The notes below the pieces were generated by a model. That model was given only the letters and a program-made list of their open reading frames with translations. It was not told the DNA's origin and did not search any database. The translations under genes and the position numbers were made by a program. This document shows, piece after piece, positions 1-10,722 of a stretch of 64,000 bases of DNA. The DNA is from Neoscytalidium dimidiatum (taxonomy: Eukaryota; Ascomycota; Dothideomycetes; Botryosphaeriales; Botryosphaeriaceae), in NCBI GenBank assembly GCA_037367355.1, contig CM074702.1, forward strand, positions 2,170,001-2,234,000, read 5' to 3'. The first letter of the stretch is position 1, and each line of letters starts with the position of its first letter.

Positions 1-1152
1 CGCACCCTGCCGCACTGACGATCAGAGGCTTCACTCGGCCGATGCGGTCGACGGCCCACAGGCCGATCGTACAGTACACGATCGACAGCGCGCCGGAGAT
101 GCCGATGATCATCAACGACTCCTGCGTCCCGATACCGAGCTGTTTGTATATCTGAGGACCAAAGTAATTGATTACGTTGATCCCGGACAGCGGGCCGAAC
201 GCCTGCACGCCGCAGCCCAGCAGCAGGCGGCGGCGCCAGGTTGGCTTCTGGAAGATGGAGAACCAGGTGATGTCGTTGGTGGCGCGGTCGGCCGCGATCA
301 CGTCGCGTATCTCGCGGAACTCCAGCTCGATGTACGCGTCGTTGGTGCCGTCGCCGTGCAGCTTCTTGAGGGCAGCGAGCGCTTCTTCTGGTCGGTCCCG
401 CTCCATGAGCCAGCGCGGGGATTCCTGCAGGAACCATATGCCACAGACGAGGATGAGCGCAGGGATGCATTGGAAGGCGAGGGGGAAGCGCCCTGTCCAA
501 GTGTCAGTAGCTGTCTCTTCCTTACAGGGAGGTGCTAGAGTGATGGTCGAACATTGGAATTGGTTGTCGACGAACGAGCAGCCGTAGCCTAGCCACTGCG
601 CGACGAGGAATCCCCAGCTGAGGAACCACTGGAGCAGACCAGAGAGGATACCACGGTACTTAGGCTCAGAGATCTCGCCAGCGTACATGGGAATGGTCGA
701 GGTGAGCATGCCCACGGCCACACCGGCGATGAAGCGTCCGATGATGAGCATGGCCATGCTGACGGCGCCTGCTTGGAGCGCGCATCCGAGAGTAGCGATG
801 ACGGAACCGACGAAAATGGTCTTCTTTCGTCCGAGTTTGTCACCTACAAAAGGTTAACGAGGAGCATGTTTTGCGTGGAGCTGGACTTACCAGTCACGAA
901 GTTGATCATGGTTCCGAGAATGGCGCCTCCCTGGAAAGAAGATACGATTCCACCCTCAGTGTCATCGTTGGGACTCTCAAAGTAGTCGACAAAGTACGGC
1001 TGCGCAATGGTGGAAGTGATGATACCGCTATCGAAACCGAAGAGAAAACTGCAGATATTTTGTCAACGCTGTAAAATGTTCGTCTCGGAGCATGAAACGT
1101 ACCCTCCAATCGCCAGGAAGGTGCCTGAGGCGATGGTGTATGCTCTACCCAT
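1..1152 (-). CDS. MFS sugar transporter, C-terminus cut off by window edge
   Basis: Plasma-membrane hexose/pentose-type transporter of the MFS sugar porter family. Four exons fit: 1103-1152, 891-1048, 553-843 and 1-492, with introns of 54, 47 and 60 nt. The start MGRAYTIASG leads into FLFGFDSGII in the first membrane helix. Next come GDKLGRKKT (the loop 2-3 motif), GRFIAGVAVGMLTSTIPMY and ESPRWLMERDRPEEAL. The 493-552 intron was placed because it restores WRFPLAFQ, a conserved sugar-porter segment; without it a 20-residue insertion appears. About 330 of the usual 500-550 residues are inside the window; the PETKG region lies beyond base 1. It is divergent from a rhamnosidase gene, which suggests but does not prove uptake of rhamnose or a rhamnosylated sugar. 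Confidence 0.9.
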
Positions 1153-1778
1153 CGTCTCGTTGTAAGGTTCTCAGTGTAAGGGGAACAGGCCGGAGGAACT
1201 GTGCCTCGAGAAGCAGTAACGAGACTCGCAACCTTCGTAGGGCAGGGAGCTGTAATATGCAAGGGTTCGGCGGCAGAGCAAAAATTTATAGAAATCAGTG
1301 TTTCGACGAAACAGAGAGCTTCGCCGAGGGCCGGCAAGAGACCTCACTGCGGCAAATGCCATGGCGGTCTGAGCCGCTCCAAGATCTGGGCCAGATGCGG
1401 AGCCTTCACCGGCTGGGACAGAATAGTGCGCCCCCATGGGGCGGTCAGGGAGGGTAGCTGAAGTGCGGAGAGGCCGAGGGGAATTGCCGACACGTGCGGC
1501 TGGCTAGATGCGGGAAAGCCGAGCATCTGCTTCGGTCAACTTGGACCGAAGCTGCCGAACCGTCTCAGTCATTAGCCACCCCGACCCGCTCTGTCGGGGT
1601 GCCATCGCTCCGAAATGAGCCTCACCTGTGTGGGCTCTACCGATTTTTGTCTGGTGATACGCGCTAAGGATCTCGAAAGCTGGAATTTATCGCCGAACTA
1701 TATGATCTCCTGTTGCTGCCACCGAAGCAGGAATGCATTGAGGCGTATCTAGATTCAGCTTTCCCTGCCACGAGCACC
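1153..1778. promoter_or_regulatory. Divergent intergenic region between sugar transporter and rhamnosidase
   Basis: These 626 bp separate two divergent starts and must hold both promoters. A CG-rich stretch around 1500-1600 contains TTCGGTCAACTTGGACCGAA, an imperfect inverted repeat of the kind bound by zinc-cluster dimers. No regulator can be named from this. The function as a shared promoter follows from layout only. Confidence 0.5.
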
Positions 1779-4648
1779 ATGGAGGTCACCCGCTGCGGCA
1801 TCCACGGCTTCCACGAAACGTTGGGCATCGATGTCGACGAGTTGCGCTTCTGGTGGACTTTGTACGCACGGGAAGAACATACTACTCAGAGCGCATATCA
1901 GGTCAATCTGTCCGCTTCCAAGACGGTGCTAGAGGACCGGGATCCTCCCCCGGCAAAGCTTTTCTGGACTTCTGGAAAGGTACAAAGCAATGCGCAAAGA
2001 GATGTTATCTGCAAACCTGAAGGCGGGTTTCGATCGACCTGCAATTACTTCTGGAAAGTTGTTGTCTGGGACCAAGATGGCAATGAGAGCCATGGACCCA
2101 TTCAGCATTTCTTCACAGCATATCCCCGCTCTAATCTTCTGCCTCCTTTGAGCATGAACCAAACCTACATGCCACATACTGCTCTCATTTTCCGCACTTG
2201 GTTTGAAAATATCGAGGACAAATGGAAGCCTTGGTGGATCGGTGATGGTGGAGACAAGCCCATATACCTTCGTAGATCCTTCACCCTCGAGGAGAAGCCA
2301 TCGTAGGTCATCGTCTTCGCATCCGGACTCGGTCACTTCAATTTCTTGGTTAACGGTGCCCCCGTCTCTAATCACAGACTTGATCCTGGATGGACCAATT
2401 ATCATCGGAGGGTGCAGTTCGTCGCATACGACGTGACCCCCCAGGTATCACAAGGCGAGAATGTGGTGGGCGCACATGTCGGCAACGGTTTCTACGCCGG
2501 CGACAAGGGCGACCGTTTCTTCTGGCCCATGTACGAGGACAACACCTGTCAGTGACTTCCCTCTTCACATCACACTGTCTACAAGCTCACCGCTCTCACA
2601 GATGTCCGCTACGGTAACGAGCTCTGCTTCTTCGCCGAAGTCCACGTCTTTTTCGATGACGGCCGGCACGACGTCATCATCTCCGACAACACCTGGCGCG
2701 TCCGCAAGAGCGCCACCACCCTCGCCAACATCTATGCCTCCGAAACGCATGACAGACGTTTGTTCCCTGCTGGCTGGGATGCGCCCGGTTTCGACGACAG
2801 CGAATGGTCCCCGGCCAAAGGCCTCACTGGCCCCCGTGGCTTCCTCAGCTACCAAAGCCAGCCGCCAGTGACGCTGCATGAAACCTTCGAGCCGATCAAA
2901 GCGCACAGCCCACGCCCCGGCACCGTCTGCTACGACCTTGGCCAGAACGCATCGACGATGATCAAGATTGCGGTGGAAGGCCCGTCTGGCGCCGAAGTAA
3001 TTGTGCGGTATGGCGAGACGGCTTATGAGGATGGCACGGTCAAGATGCCGGATCCGCTGTTCAAGGAATTCGAAACGCATGTGTACTCCAAGGTCACGCT
3101 CGCCGGCACGGGCGCGCCGGAGGTCTGGGAGCCCGACTTCAGCTTCACGAGCGCGCGCTACATCCAAGTAGACGGCGTAGCGCTGAAGCCCGGCCAGGGA
3201 CTGCCCGTCATCCGCTCCGCGATCGGGCAACATATATCCTCCGCAGCCAGGCGCCTGGGCGACATGAAAACGGATAAGGAGGACGTAAACGCGCTGATTA
3301 ACGCGTGCAAGTGGTCGTTTGCCAGTAACCTGTTCAGCTACCACACGGATTGCCCGCAGATCGAGAAGTTCGGCTGGCTCGAGGTGACCCACCTGCTGTT
3401 CGCGTCGACACAATACATCCGTGACCTCGAAGCCCTGCACTCCAAGATCCTCGACGACATCCTGGACGCCCAAGAGCCGCACGGCCTGGTCCCCACCATG
3501 GCGCCCGAGATGCGGTACATGTGCGGTAAGCCACGACCACCTCCACCTCCAAACGCCCCCTCCCCCAACGACTAACTCCCCCAACAACAGGGCCCCTCCA
3601 CGACACCATCACCTGGGGCTGCGCCCTCATCCTGATCCCCGACCTCCTCCGCAAATACTACGGCACCACCCACGCCATCCCGAAGATGTACGCCGCCGGC
3701 GCGCGCTACATGGCGTACCTGCGCACCAAGGAGCGCGCCGGCGGCCTGATCGAGCACGGCCTGGGCGACTGGGGCCGCGGCATCGCGCACGGCAACAACC
3801 AGGCCAACATCGAGACGGCGTACTACCACGAGTGCCTGCAGTGCATGGCGCGCTTCGCCGCGATCCTGGACAAGCCCGAGGACGCGGCGCGCTGGAGCGC
3901 CGAGGCGGGGCGGATACGCGGGGCGTACAACGAACACCTGTTCGTGCCGAGGGAGAGGAGCGCGTACGGCTACGCGCATTACACGTCGCGGGACGTGCCG
4001 GGCGCGGTGGATCGCGACGCCGTGGCCCAGGCCTTTGCGCTGCAGTTCGGGCTCGTGCCCGACGGCTCCGTGGCGGATGTGAGGCGGGCTTTCCTGGACG
4101 ACGTTGCGGACGGGAGGATCAGGGCCGGGGAGATCGGGTTGAAGTATTTGTGGAACACGCTGGACGACGTGCGCAGGCCGGATCTGGTGCTGCGGATGGC
4201 GCGGCAGGAGGAACATCCGTCGTATATGCGCTTTTTGCGCAGAGGCGAGACGACGTTGTTGGAGTTTTGGCAGGATGAGTGCAGGAGTAAGTGTCATGAT
4301 ATGCTGGGCACGGTTTTCGAATGGTTTTACGGTGCGGTGTTGGGGGTGAAAAATACGGGTGAGGCGTATAGGACGTGGGAGTTGAGACCGCCGTATGAGA
4401 GTGAATTTGGATATGTGCAGGGGGCAGTGGAGACACCGTATGGTCAGATCGAGGTGGAGTTTGAGAGGATACAAAGGGGTGCGGTTGTACTGGGAGTGAC
4501 TGTGCCGACCAGCACTACTGCGACATTGACGCTGCCGGGCGAGAACTCTCAGGTGGAAATCCGTCGCAGTGGGGGTGGCGATCAAGCCTCGAAAGGGCAA
4601 TATGTGCAGCTCCTTCAAGGCAAATATTCCTTGAAGATCTCGCCGTAG
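1779..4648 (+). pseudogene. Alpha-L-rhamnosidase (GH78) interrupted by an in-frame TAG
   Basis: Would hydrolyse terminal alpha-L-rhamnose from flavonoid glycosides or pectin side chains. Exons 1779-2547, 2602-3525 and 3591-4648 join in one frame to 917 codons, a normal GH78 length. The start was chosen for its context (ACCATGG); an in-frame start at about 1713 is possible. The N-terminal beta domain begins near TRCGIHGFHETLGID. The jelly-roll part has ASGLGHFNFLVNG and GWTNYHRRVQFVAYDV, and the alpha/alpha barrel has SFASNLFSYHTDCPQ-like and QANIETAYYHECLQCMARF segments. No secretion signal is visible. Codon 176 (2304-2306) is TAG, with normal homology on both sides in the same frame. The splice sites I tested nearby (donors at 2242, 2272 and 2303) cannot remove it without breaking the frame. 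A CAG to TAG change would explain it. Apart from this codon the gene looks intact, so a recent mutation or a sequence error are both possible. Confidence 0.85.
2304..2306 (+). other. In-frame stop codon inside the rhamnosidase gene
   Basis: TAG in the frame of the GH78 gene, between EEKPS and VIVFASG. It is consistent with one C-to-T change of a CAG codon. Confidence 0.85.
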
Positions 4649-6100
4649 CATTAAAGCTCGGATATCGTCTGCTAATTATATATGAAAGCCCGCTTACGGA
4701 TCTTTGCCGCCTTCGTTCACTGGTGGCGCCCCTCTGCGCAGCGAAGCTTTGCCACCAGTACAACTGAATAGTGCATAATTCCGTTGGATTTTGCCCTTTC
4801 TCAAGCTATCTGCGACCTACGTATCTATTTCCTTATATACTAGAGAATCTTTCTTCGCTTATACTATATAAGGACCGTATAGTAGACAGCGAAACGATAG
4901 AGGGTGTAGAGTCTACAAAGGCTTCTTGACAAAGGCTCTTGTCTCCGGGATTTGAGAACTCGTTGCGCAATCGATTCCAGGTTCCGCATGGGAATGGGAT
5001 ACCAGAGAGCTTAAGGGGCTCTCAAGTACACCTTTCTATCTCGCAATACCTCTTTCTATAACAGCGGACAGCAATGACGGACTATTAGAGGCTCGTTGAA
5101 AGATAATGCTTTCGTTTAGATCCGGTAACATGAGTGGGTACCGCTTGAGGAATACCCTGATTCCCTATTCTAGAGCTTCGTTAGAAGGATTTCAGCAATT
5201 CAATAGCCTTACCCTCTTTTCGTCGCTTAGGTTGAGTCATGAGTTTCGGGGATCCTCTATCTCATATAGCCCGCCTATGCGACCCAGGAATGTAAAAGCG
5301 TCCGTGAATATTGATGAATAGGCTGCAAAGATAGTAAGCATATTTACTTGAGCAGATTACTCGAGGATGATGCATTACAGGTCGGAGCGGTATTTAAGGT
5401 TTTGCTCCAACAATTGGTAGCTACGATCTTTTTCGAATATTATCCGCGCGCTACTCGCTTTAGGGTAGTACTATAGGGCACCTACGGTAGTTAGAACGCC
5501 TACGCAGCTACAGCAGCAATAGTCAGAACGCCTACCCAGCTATAGTAGCAGCAGCAGTTAGAACGCCAGCGAGTTAGGTAACGTTATCGCACAATAGCCA
5601 GGAATTTGAGAAATAGAACGGCCAGGATACTACTTCTTTCGAGGGAGCGTGGTAGTAGTTAGTAACAGGAGGACGAGGTTTTCTTTTCCTTTTCCTTTTA
5701 CTTTCTACAGTTACTAAGGACAGCAATAAGTAGGAGAGGGGCAGATATTATAGCAGGTACGCTTAGGTTTAGGCGGAGATGTGGCCTGATGAGGCACCAA
5801 CAACGCTCTGGCAGGTGCGGAGTCATCTGACCGCGCCGTTCCGCCCTCAACCACCTCTGTCAACAGCCATCGCCGCGCCATCGCCCCGCCGTCGCCCTGT
5901 CATTGCCCGCCACGCATTCCCTTTGTCGCACTCTCGCCCTCTATCGACTCTTGTCTATCTCGGTTTGCCACCTTCTACCTCCTTTCCTTGATTGACACGC
6001 TGTATGTACGATTTCACTCACTGTCCGTAGATTCTCTACCTTAGCTTCATTTCTCTTATTCTTCGACACGATCATCCGCTTGCTGAGCCGCTGCGCTACC
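4649..6100. other. Gene-free stretch with degenerate, repeat-like DNA
   Basis: No reading frame here looks like a protein. The first part is moderately AT-rich and rich in TA steps. From about 5770 it becomes CT-rich. It marks the left edge of a repeat-rich island that runs to about 11.6 kb. Decayed transposon sequence is a reasonable guess, but no terminal repeats were found. Confidence 0.5.
5486..5570. repeat. Short direct repeats around AGAACGCC
   Basis: The phrase TAGAACGCC/CAGAACGCC followed by TAC-CAGCTA-AG-rich spacers occurs three times within about 85 bp. It is a small imperfect tandem array of roughly 35-bp units in otherwise non-coding DNA. Confidence 0.6.
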
Positions 6101-6119
6101 ACGTCTCGCTCACAGTTTT

Positions 6120-6500
6120 CCCATACGGCCTTCCTTGCATGTTGAGACCGCTTTGCCTCTTAATAAGGGACCTTCGGAACCCTTAATAAAAGGACAAGCA
6201 GAGTCTCCAGCCGAAGGTGTCACGCTGGGTCCCATACGGCCTTCTTCGCATGTTGAAACCGCTTTCCATCCCTGTGGCTTCATAGGGCCTTCTTGACACA
6301 GAATCTCAGGATCCTGTGGATCGAAGGGGCAAGTTGAGTCTCTAGCCAGAGGTGTCAAGCTGGGATGCTGCTAAGGCTCGCCGCCTTCTCTCGTCTGCCT
6401 TCTGCCGGGAGTTGTTTGGCCAACCCTGTGGCTTCACACAGGCCTCTCTGGATAAAGGATCTCAGATTCACTTTGATAGAAAGGGCAAGAGCAACTTCGG
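6120..6500. repeat. Degenerate tandem repeat, units about 110-150 bp
   Basis: CCCATACGGCCTTC...GCATGTTGA occurs at 6120 and again at 6231 (period 111). AGTCTC-AGCC--AGGTGTCA recurs near 6200 and 6336. CTGTGGCTTCA...AGGATCTCAG-type text recurs near 6280 and 6430. At least three diverged unit copies can be seen. Open frames through it are repeat artefacts. Confidence 0.7.
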
Positions 6501-6606
6501 CAAGAGGCAGCGTGCGATCGCGCTGAGTCTCTGAGCGTACGTGAACAGCCATGACAGTGCTTTGCAACGGGTGGTCCGTCTGCTGGTCTTGCTGTGCAGC
6601 ACAATC

Positions 6607-6650
6607 GAGTCAGGGTTACTCGAAATCCCAAAGCCCGGGTGGGAGGGTAT
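6607..6650 (+). promoter_or_regulatory. Conserved upstream block, copy 1
   Basis: Holds GAGTCAGGGTTACTC and CAAAGCCCGGGTGGG, about 95-135 bp before the ATG at 6743. The same two phrases in the same order occur at 8832-8866 before the related gene at 8952. Sharing of non-coding sequence suggests a promoter or 5' UTR duplicated together with the genes. Confidence 0.6.
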
Positions 6651-6742
6651 ACCGCTTCTGCGGGGCTATTCTTTGTATCTCACGCTGTTGTGAATTGTTA
6701 TCACTAATACCAATTTTTGAGATTGTTCATTGTAGTATCACG

Positions 6743-7867
6743 ATGCCAACCCGTCGCCACACTCGAGCTTCTTATTACTCAATATTTGAAAATCATGCCA
6801 TTGTAGCTCAAGCGAATTCTGAGCACGGCGTGTGGACTGAATGCTCTCTTTCCTTGAGATTCAATCAAGCAAGGCCTCGAGGCATGATCAGCTTACAGCT
6901 GACGGCTGAATTCAATGAAGTAGATATCCGTCATGTTACGCTTCGTCTGTCGCCTGAGGATTTCCAGCGAGTTGATGCCGTTTCCGATCCCGGCAAAATT
7001 CCAGAATCGATCAAGCAAAATCTCGGCCGCATTACCGCACTCCGGTCATACGACCAAGTTGTTGTCCTCTCTCTTGCTATGGACGCCCCTGGCCGCTTAG
7101 TTACTCCTTATGACGTGGCTACTCTTACGCCTATTCGCGAACATCAGATATGAGTTCACAATTTCCAATATCTCTGCCAAGCAACTCATCTCTTACTTTA
7201 TATCCCGACGCTGAATTTACCTCAATCTCGCCAGTCAGCGTTAGAGAATTTTATCGACCTCGCACATGCTGGTGACCTTACTTCCATCTCTTCCCATCTC
7301 CACGATGCCTATAATGGACGGGGTGGGCGCGAGTCGACCTGGGATATCTTCAATGTCCTGGAACTTCCGCCTTCATACGAACAGCAATCCGAGCGATCAA
7401 CTGCCAAACGTAACCGGGAAGGTACGGTGCCTTTCCCAACGCCCCGAACGGAAGAATCAGGGGATGAGCAAATGGAACACTAACGCCTTCATACAGCATC
7501 TCCGGCCAGCCAGACCGATGCCCCCAAGAAGAGACTTACCAACGAGGCTGGAGCCGCCAAACATGACCTTCCAGCTTATATCTCGAACAGCGACTCCGAT
7601 ACCGACTTCTCGCATCTCCTTCTCTCGCCACTCCGGCCGAGCCATACCCCAACATCGCCGCGATCGGGGCCCCCGCAACCAACTGCGGCAGCTCAGACCG
7701 CGCTGCATGGGACATCACTGCAGGAGGCGATCCGCGCAGAGCTGAACACTACGCTGCTGGGCTTTCTGCGCGAGATGCTACCGGGCCTGCTGCGCGAGAT
7801 GCTGCCAGAGCTAGTGCGCGCCAGCCTGCGGGACCTGCTGCCTGACGCACTGAGCCACCGCCAATAA
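6743..7867 (+). pseudogene. Member A of an unrecognised dispersed protein family, one in-frame TGA
   Basis: Exons 6743-7421 and 7497-7867 join to 350 codons. The 75-nt intron has donor GTACGG, a CACTAACG branch-like site and acceptor ATACAG. Residues 1-136 form a beta-rich domain (VDIRHVTLRLSPEDF, YDQVVVLSLAMDAPGRLV). The middle is polar (PPSYEQQSERSTAKR). The C-terminus is amphipathic with repeated LREMLP/LRDLLP units, which suggests helical oligomerisation. Codon 137 (7151-7153) is TGA, and the frame stays coding-like on both sides, so a CGA to TGA change is likely. The order of hydrophobic strands and the upstream block match the neighbour at 8952. I do not recognise a function. The repeat-rich setting suggests a repetitive or element-associated gene. 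Confidence 0.55.
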
Positions 7868-8831
7868 TATTCTTCTTGATATACATAGAGAACATACATC
7901 CCATAACTAATCTTGCGAGGTATCTCATAAAAGACCTAGATACCAGTTGATGTGGAGGGGTGACTAATAGTAGCTCGAAATAAATATTTTCGCACGCAAT
8001 CATGGTTCTTATGCCGTTCTAATGCAAGCTTTCATGCACCTTAAAACACCTACCTCCTCTCGACTTGAAACACAGAAATGGATCACTAGATAATCACTTT
8101 CAATAGTATGTAGCCTGCAGATCGCTTTGGCCGATGGGTCAAAGGTGAATGAATTCGACTCGACTCAATTCGTGGGTAGAGGATCTAATCAAACAGCCAG
8201 CCAAACCTGGTAAAGTTATCTCGGAGTCGGCTTGGTCTGTCCCCCGCATTCTGGCCACGAGGCCACACCTCGCCTTGGGAGGAGTTGCCTTGAGAGGAGT
8301 CGTCGGTGATGCCTCGGGATTTCATTCGACCCTACAAAGACGTTAGCATTCGCCTCTGTCATTCTGATTCTAATATACTTTTATATTATATAATTTTATT
8401 TTATTATTATTTCTCTCTTTTTGCTTTAAGATAAACTCTTTAATAATTTTTAAACTTTATACTTCTTTGTTATTACTTTAGTCTATATAGTCCTTGGCGT
8501 CCTACGGCGGCACTCGTAATCGGAATAAAGAAATACCGACCGACTTTCCACTCTTCCTCTCCTTCATCTCGCTGTGCCTCATCAGTCATCCGCAGTCCTT
8601 GTTCCAGTCGCTCCGTCATCTCCCCGCATTATCGCTCCGCGGCCTCCATCTCTATATCGTGCGTACCATACTTCCCTTGTGCGGCCGCCTCGCCCCTCCG
8701 TCCGGCGCTGTGATGGCATGTCGCGTACGCCGTCCCATGCGTGACGGCTTAGCCGTCCCATCTGTGACGGCACCTGCGCCGCCTCCCCGCCGGACGGTGT
8801 CTTGGTTGCCCAGGTCGCCCGGGAATGGACG
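7868..8831. other. Intergenic, with a very AT-rich core
   Basis: No gene seen. Bases about 8370-8485 are almost pure A/T, unlike the flanks. The composition is compatible with decay by repeat-induced point mutation, but it could be simple low-complexity DNA. From about 8560 to 8830 the sequence is C-rich. Confidence 0.5.
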
Positions 8832-8866
8832 GAGTCAGGGCTGCTCCAAAGCCCGGGTGGGTGGGA
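8832..8866 (+). promoter_or_regulatory. Conserved upstream block, copy 2
   Basis: GAGTCAGGGCTGCTC directly followed by CAAAGCCCGGGTGGG, about 86-120 bp before the ATG at 8952. It matches copy 1 at 6607-6650 except for a 6-base gap and single changes. A second shared phrase, GGGCTAT--TTT, follows in both. Confidence 0.6.
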
Positions 8867-8951
8867 TTTCGACGCATCATCGCGCCGGGCTATCGTTTCA
8901 TTCACATTTGGCACACGCTGACGTTCTTGTGTGTGATGTAGAACGCCCTCC

Positions 8952-10604
8952 ATGAATGTAGACCAGCAATACCTCGATCGAGCGCTCGGTGTCCAACTGC
9001 GATGGTTGGTGTCAGACAAGGTCGTGGTGCGTTGGCAGGACCATGGCGTTAATGAACGCCTCCTTGGCCAAATCACGACGCGTAACCGAAAAGCTCGTTT
9101 TACCCTGCTGCTTGGCCATTCCCCCGACAATAAAGACGATCAGATTCTCTTATTCCATCTGCCCCTGCGCCCTCAGGCTTCCGTGAAAGCAAATACGCTC
9201 GATTTATTCCTGGTCATCCCTGCAGACCACTTCGATCCCCATAATCCTGTGAGCGCTGCCGATGTGTTCATGGAGGGTGTGCCCGCTCCTGTGCGGAGGA
9301 CATTCGAGCAACTTGACTCCGTGACTCCGCAACGCATCATACGCATTCAGCTTCGATTGAGAAGCCCCGGCTTCGTTCTCATGCCCGCAATCAAGCCAAT
9401 GAGTTTTGTGACCGGAACTCCGCATGATCTACTCCTGTGTCTGCAGTCCCTCTCGCAGACGGTCAGCATTGATGCTTTTGCCGTAATGAATGTCGAGACT
9501 GAAGTAGCCTTACTCAATTTCGGCACACGACTTCGCCAAGGGAAGATCAAAACGTCACCGCTTTGTTTCCGGTCCATGTTTGGAGACAAAGGTGCAAAGC
9601 GTAATAATTGGGCAGCTTTTGGATTTGACAGAGGTGCATCTAAGTTTGAAGCATCCTCGGGCTCGCCTGCCGACGATGCACCTCCGGATTATGCCGAGGC
9701 CCTCCGAAAGGCAGGAATGGAGGGTTCCGCTGCGAATTCGGCTTGCGGGTCGGCATCACCAGACCCAGAAAGTGTCCAGTTGGAAATGATAGACACTAAC
9801 CTGGAACCTACACAACCAGACACACCTTCGGACGTCGTGGTTCGACAGAGCCCAGCTCAACACCATACCAGCCCAGATACAGATGACAATCAATCTATCG
9901 GTACCTTCGTTACCGAGACTTCCCTGGAGGAGACGGCGAGGAAAGGTGCTACCCCTACTATGCTGCAACGAAAACGCCAGAGACCGCTTTCAAGTAGTGA
10001 CGACGACTCTACCTACACCGCAGCTTGTGTCAGCAAGAAGAGAGCCGTCTTCCCCAGCCAACAAGAACTGCACCCTACTCCGACGGGAACACACGATCGC
10101 GGCACGCAGACTGTCCTCCCACTGGATCCGCTTGATCCAAACTCTGTTCTCTTCTACGATGAATCATTCTTGGATATGGCATGCTGGCTGGAGTACACAT
10201 GGAGAATTGACAGAAATTCGCACGTCAAGCTGCGCGACTTACTCCTAGCAGTTGGCTACTACGTGAAGGAAGGCCGTCGAGCTGACTACTACGCCGCCAA
10301 GGGACGATGCATGGCGCTGTTGCTGCTAGGCCCGGTCTGCGAGTCCGTAGATAAGAGCTCCCTGATTGACTTTACCACTGACGTTGCCCACATGATCGCC
10401 TGGGCAAATTCTATCCGTCTCGGCGCCGAACAGCTTCTCCTTGACTCGCTACGCTCCGTTTGTAGGGCAGCTCGTGAGTCCAATACGGAGCTATATCTAT
10501 CGAAGAAGGCATATTGGATAACGACTTTATTTTGCCTCGCTGCAAAGACAACTCATACTACTACTTTAACTTCTTACTCAGATGTTGCTGCGAACTTAAC
10601 TTAG
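8952..10604 (+). CDS. Member B of the same unrecognised family, 550 aa
   Basis: A single uninterrupted frame of 551 codons. Residues 1-190 are beta-rich (LRWLVSDKVVVRW, LDLFLVIPADHF, IIRIQLRLRSPGFVLMP) and align in strand order with member A. Residues 190-385 are polar and low in complexity, with a basic patch (RKRQRP, KKRAVFP) that could be a nuclear signal. Residues 395-540 are helical (LRDLLLAVGYYVKEGR, RLGAEQLLLDSLRSVCRAAR). No enzyme motif, membrane helix or signal peptide is visible. It lies between member A and a transposase relic, so it may belong to a repetitive gene family. The final 20 residues (TTHTTTLTS) look like read-through into non-coding DNA, so the true end may differ or the gene may be truncated. 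Confidence 0.6.
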   Translation: MNVDQQYLDRALGVQLRWLVSDKVVVRWQDHGVNERLLGQITTRNRKARFTLLLGHSPDNKDDQILLFHLPLRPQASVKANTLDLFLVIPADHFDPHNPVSAADVFMEGVPAPVRRTFEQLDSVTPQRIIRIQLRLRSPGFVLMPAIKPMSFVTGTPHDLLLCLQSLSQTVSIDAFAVMNVETEVALLNFGTRLRQGKIKTSPLCFRSMFGDKGAKRNNWAAFGFDRGASKFEASSGSPADDAPPDYAEALRKAGMEGSAANSACGSASPDPESVQLEMIDTNLEPTQPDTPSDVVVRQSPAQHHTSPDTDDNQSIGTFVTETSLEETARKGATPTMLQRKRQRPLSSSDDDSTYTAACVSKKRAVFPSQQELHPTPTGTHDRGTQTVLPLDPLDPNSVLFYDESFLDMACWLEYTWRIDRNSHVKLRDLLLAVGYYVKEGRRADYYAAKGRCMALLLLGPVCESVDKSSLIDFTTDVAHMIAWANSIRLGAEQLLLDSLRSVCRAARESNTELYLSKKAYWITTLFCLAAKTTHTTTLTSYSDVAANLT

Positions 10605-10722
10605 ATAGACGTCAGGTAAGTAAGGAGCGGAAATAAAGACACCACTGAGAGAAACAAGATTAGTAAATCTATACATTAAATCTTACTACGTACTTCACAA
10701 GCGAGCGAACCACACAAGCGAG

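Noticed and set aside
2272..2306. A short intron ending at the TAG of the rhamnosidase
   Set aside because: Candidate donors at 2242 and 2272, and a donor at 2303 with a downstream acceptor, all shift the downstream frame or delete conserved strands.
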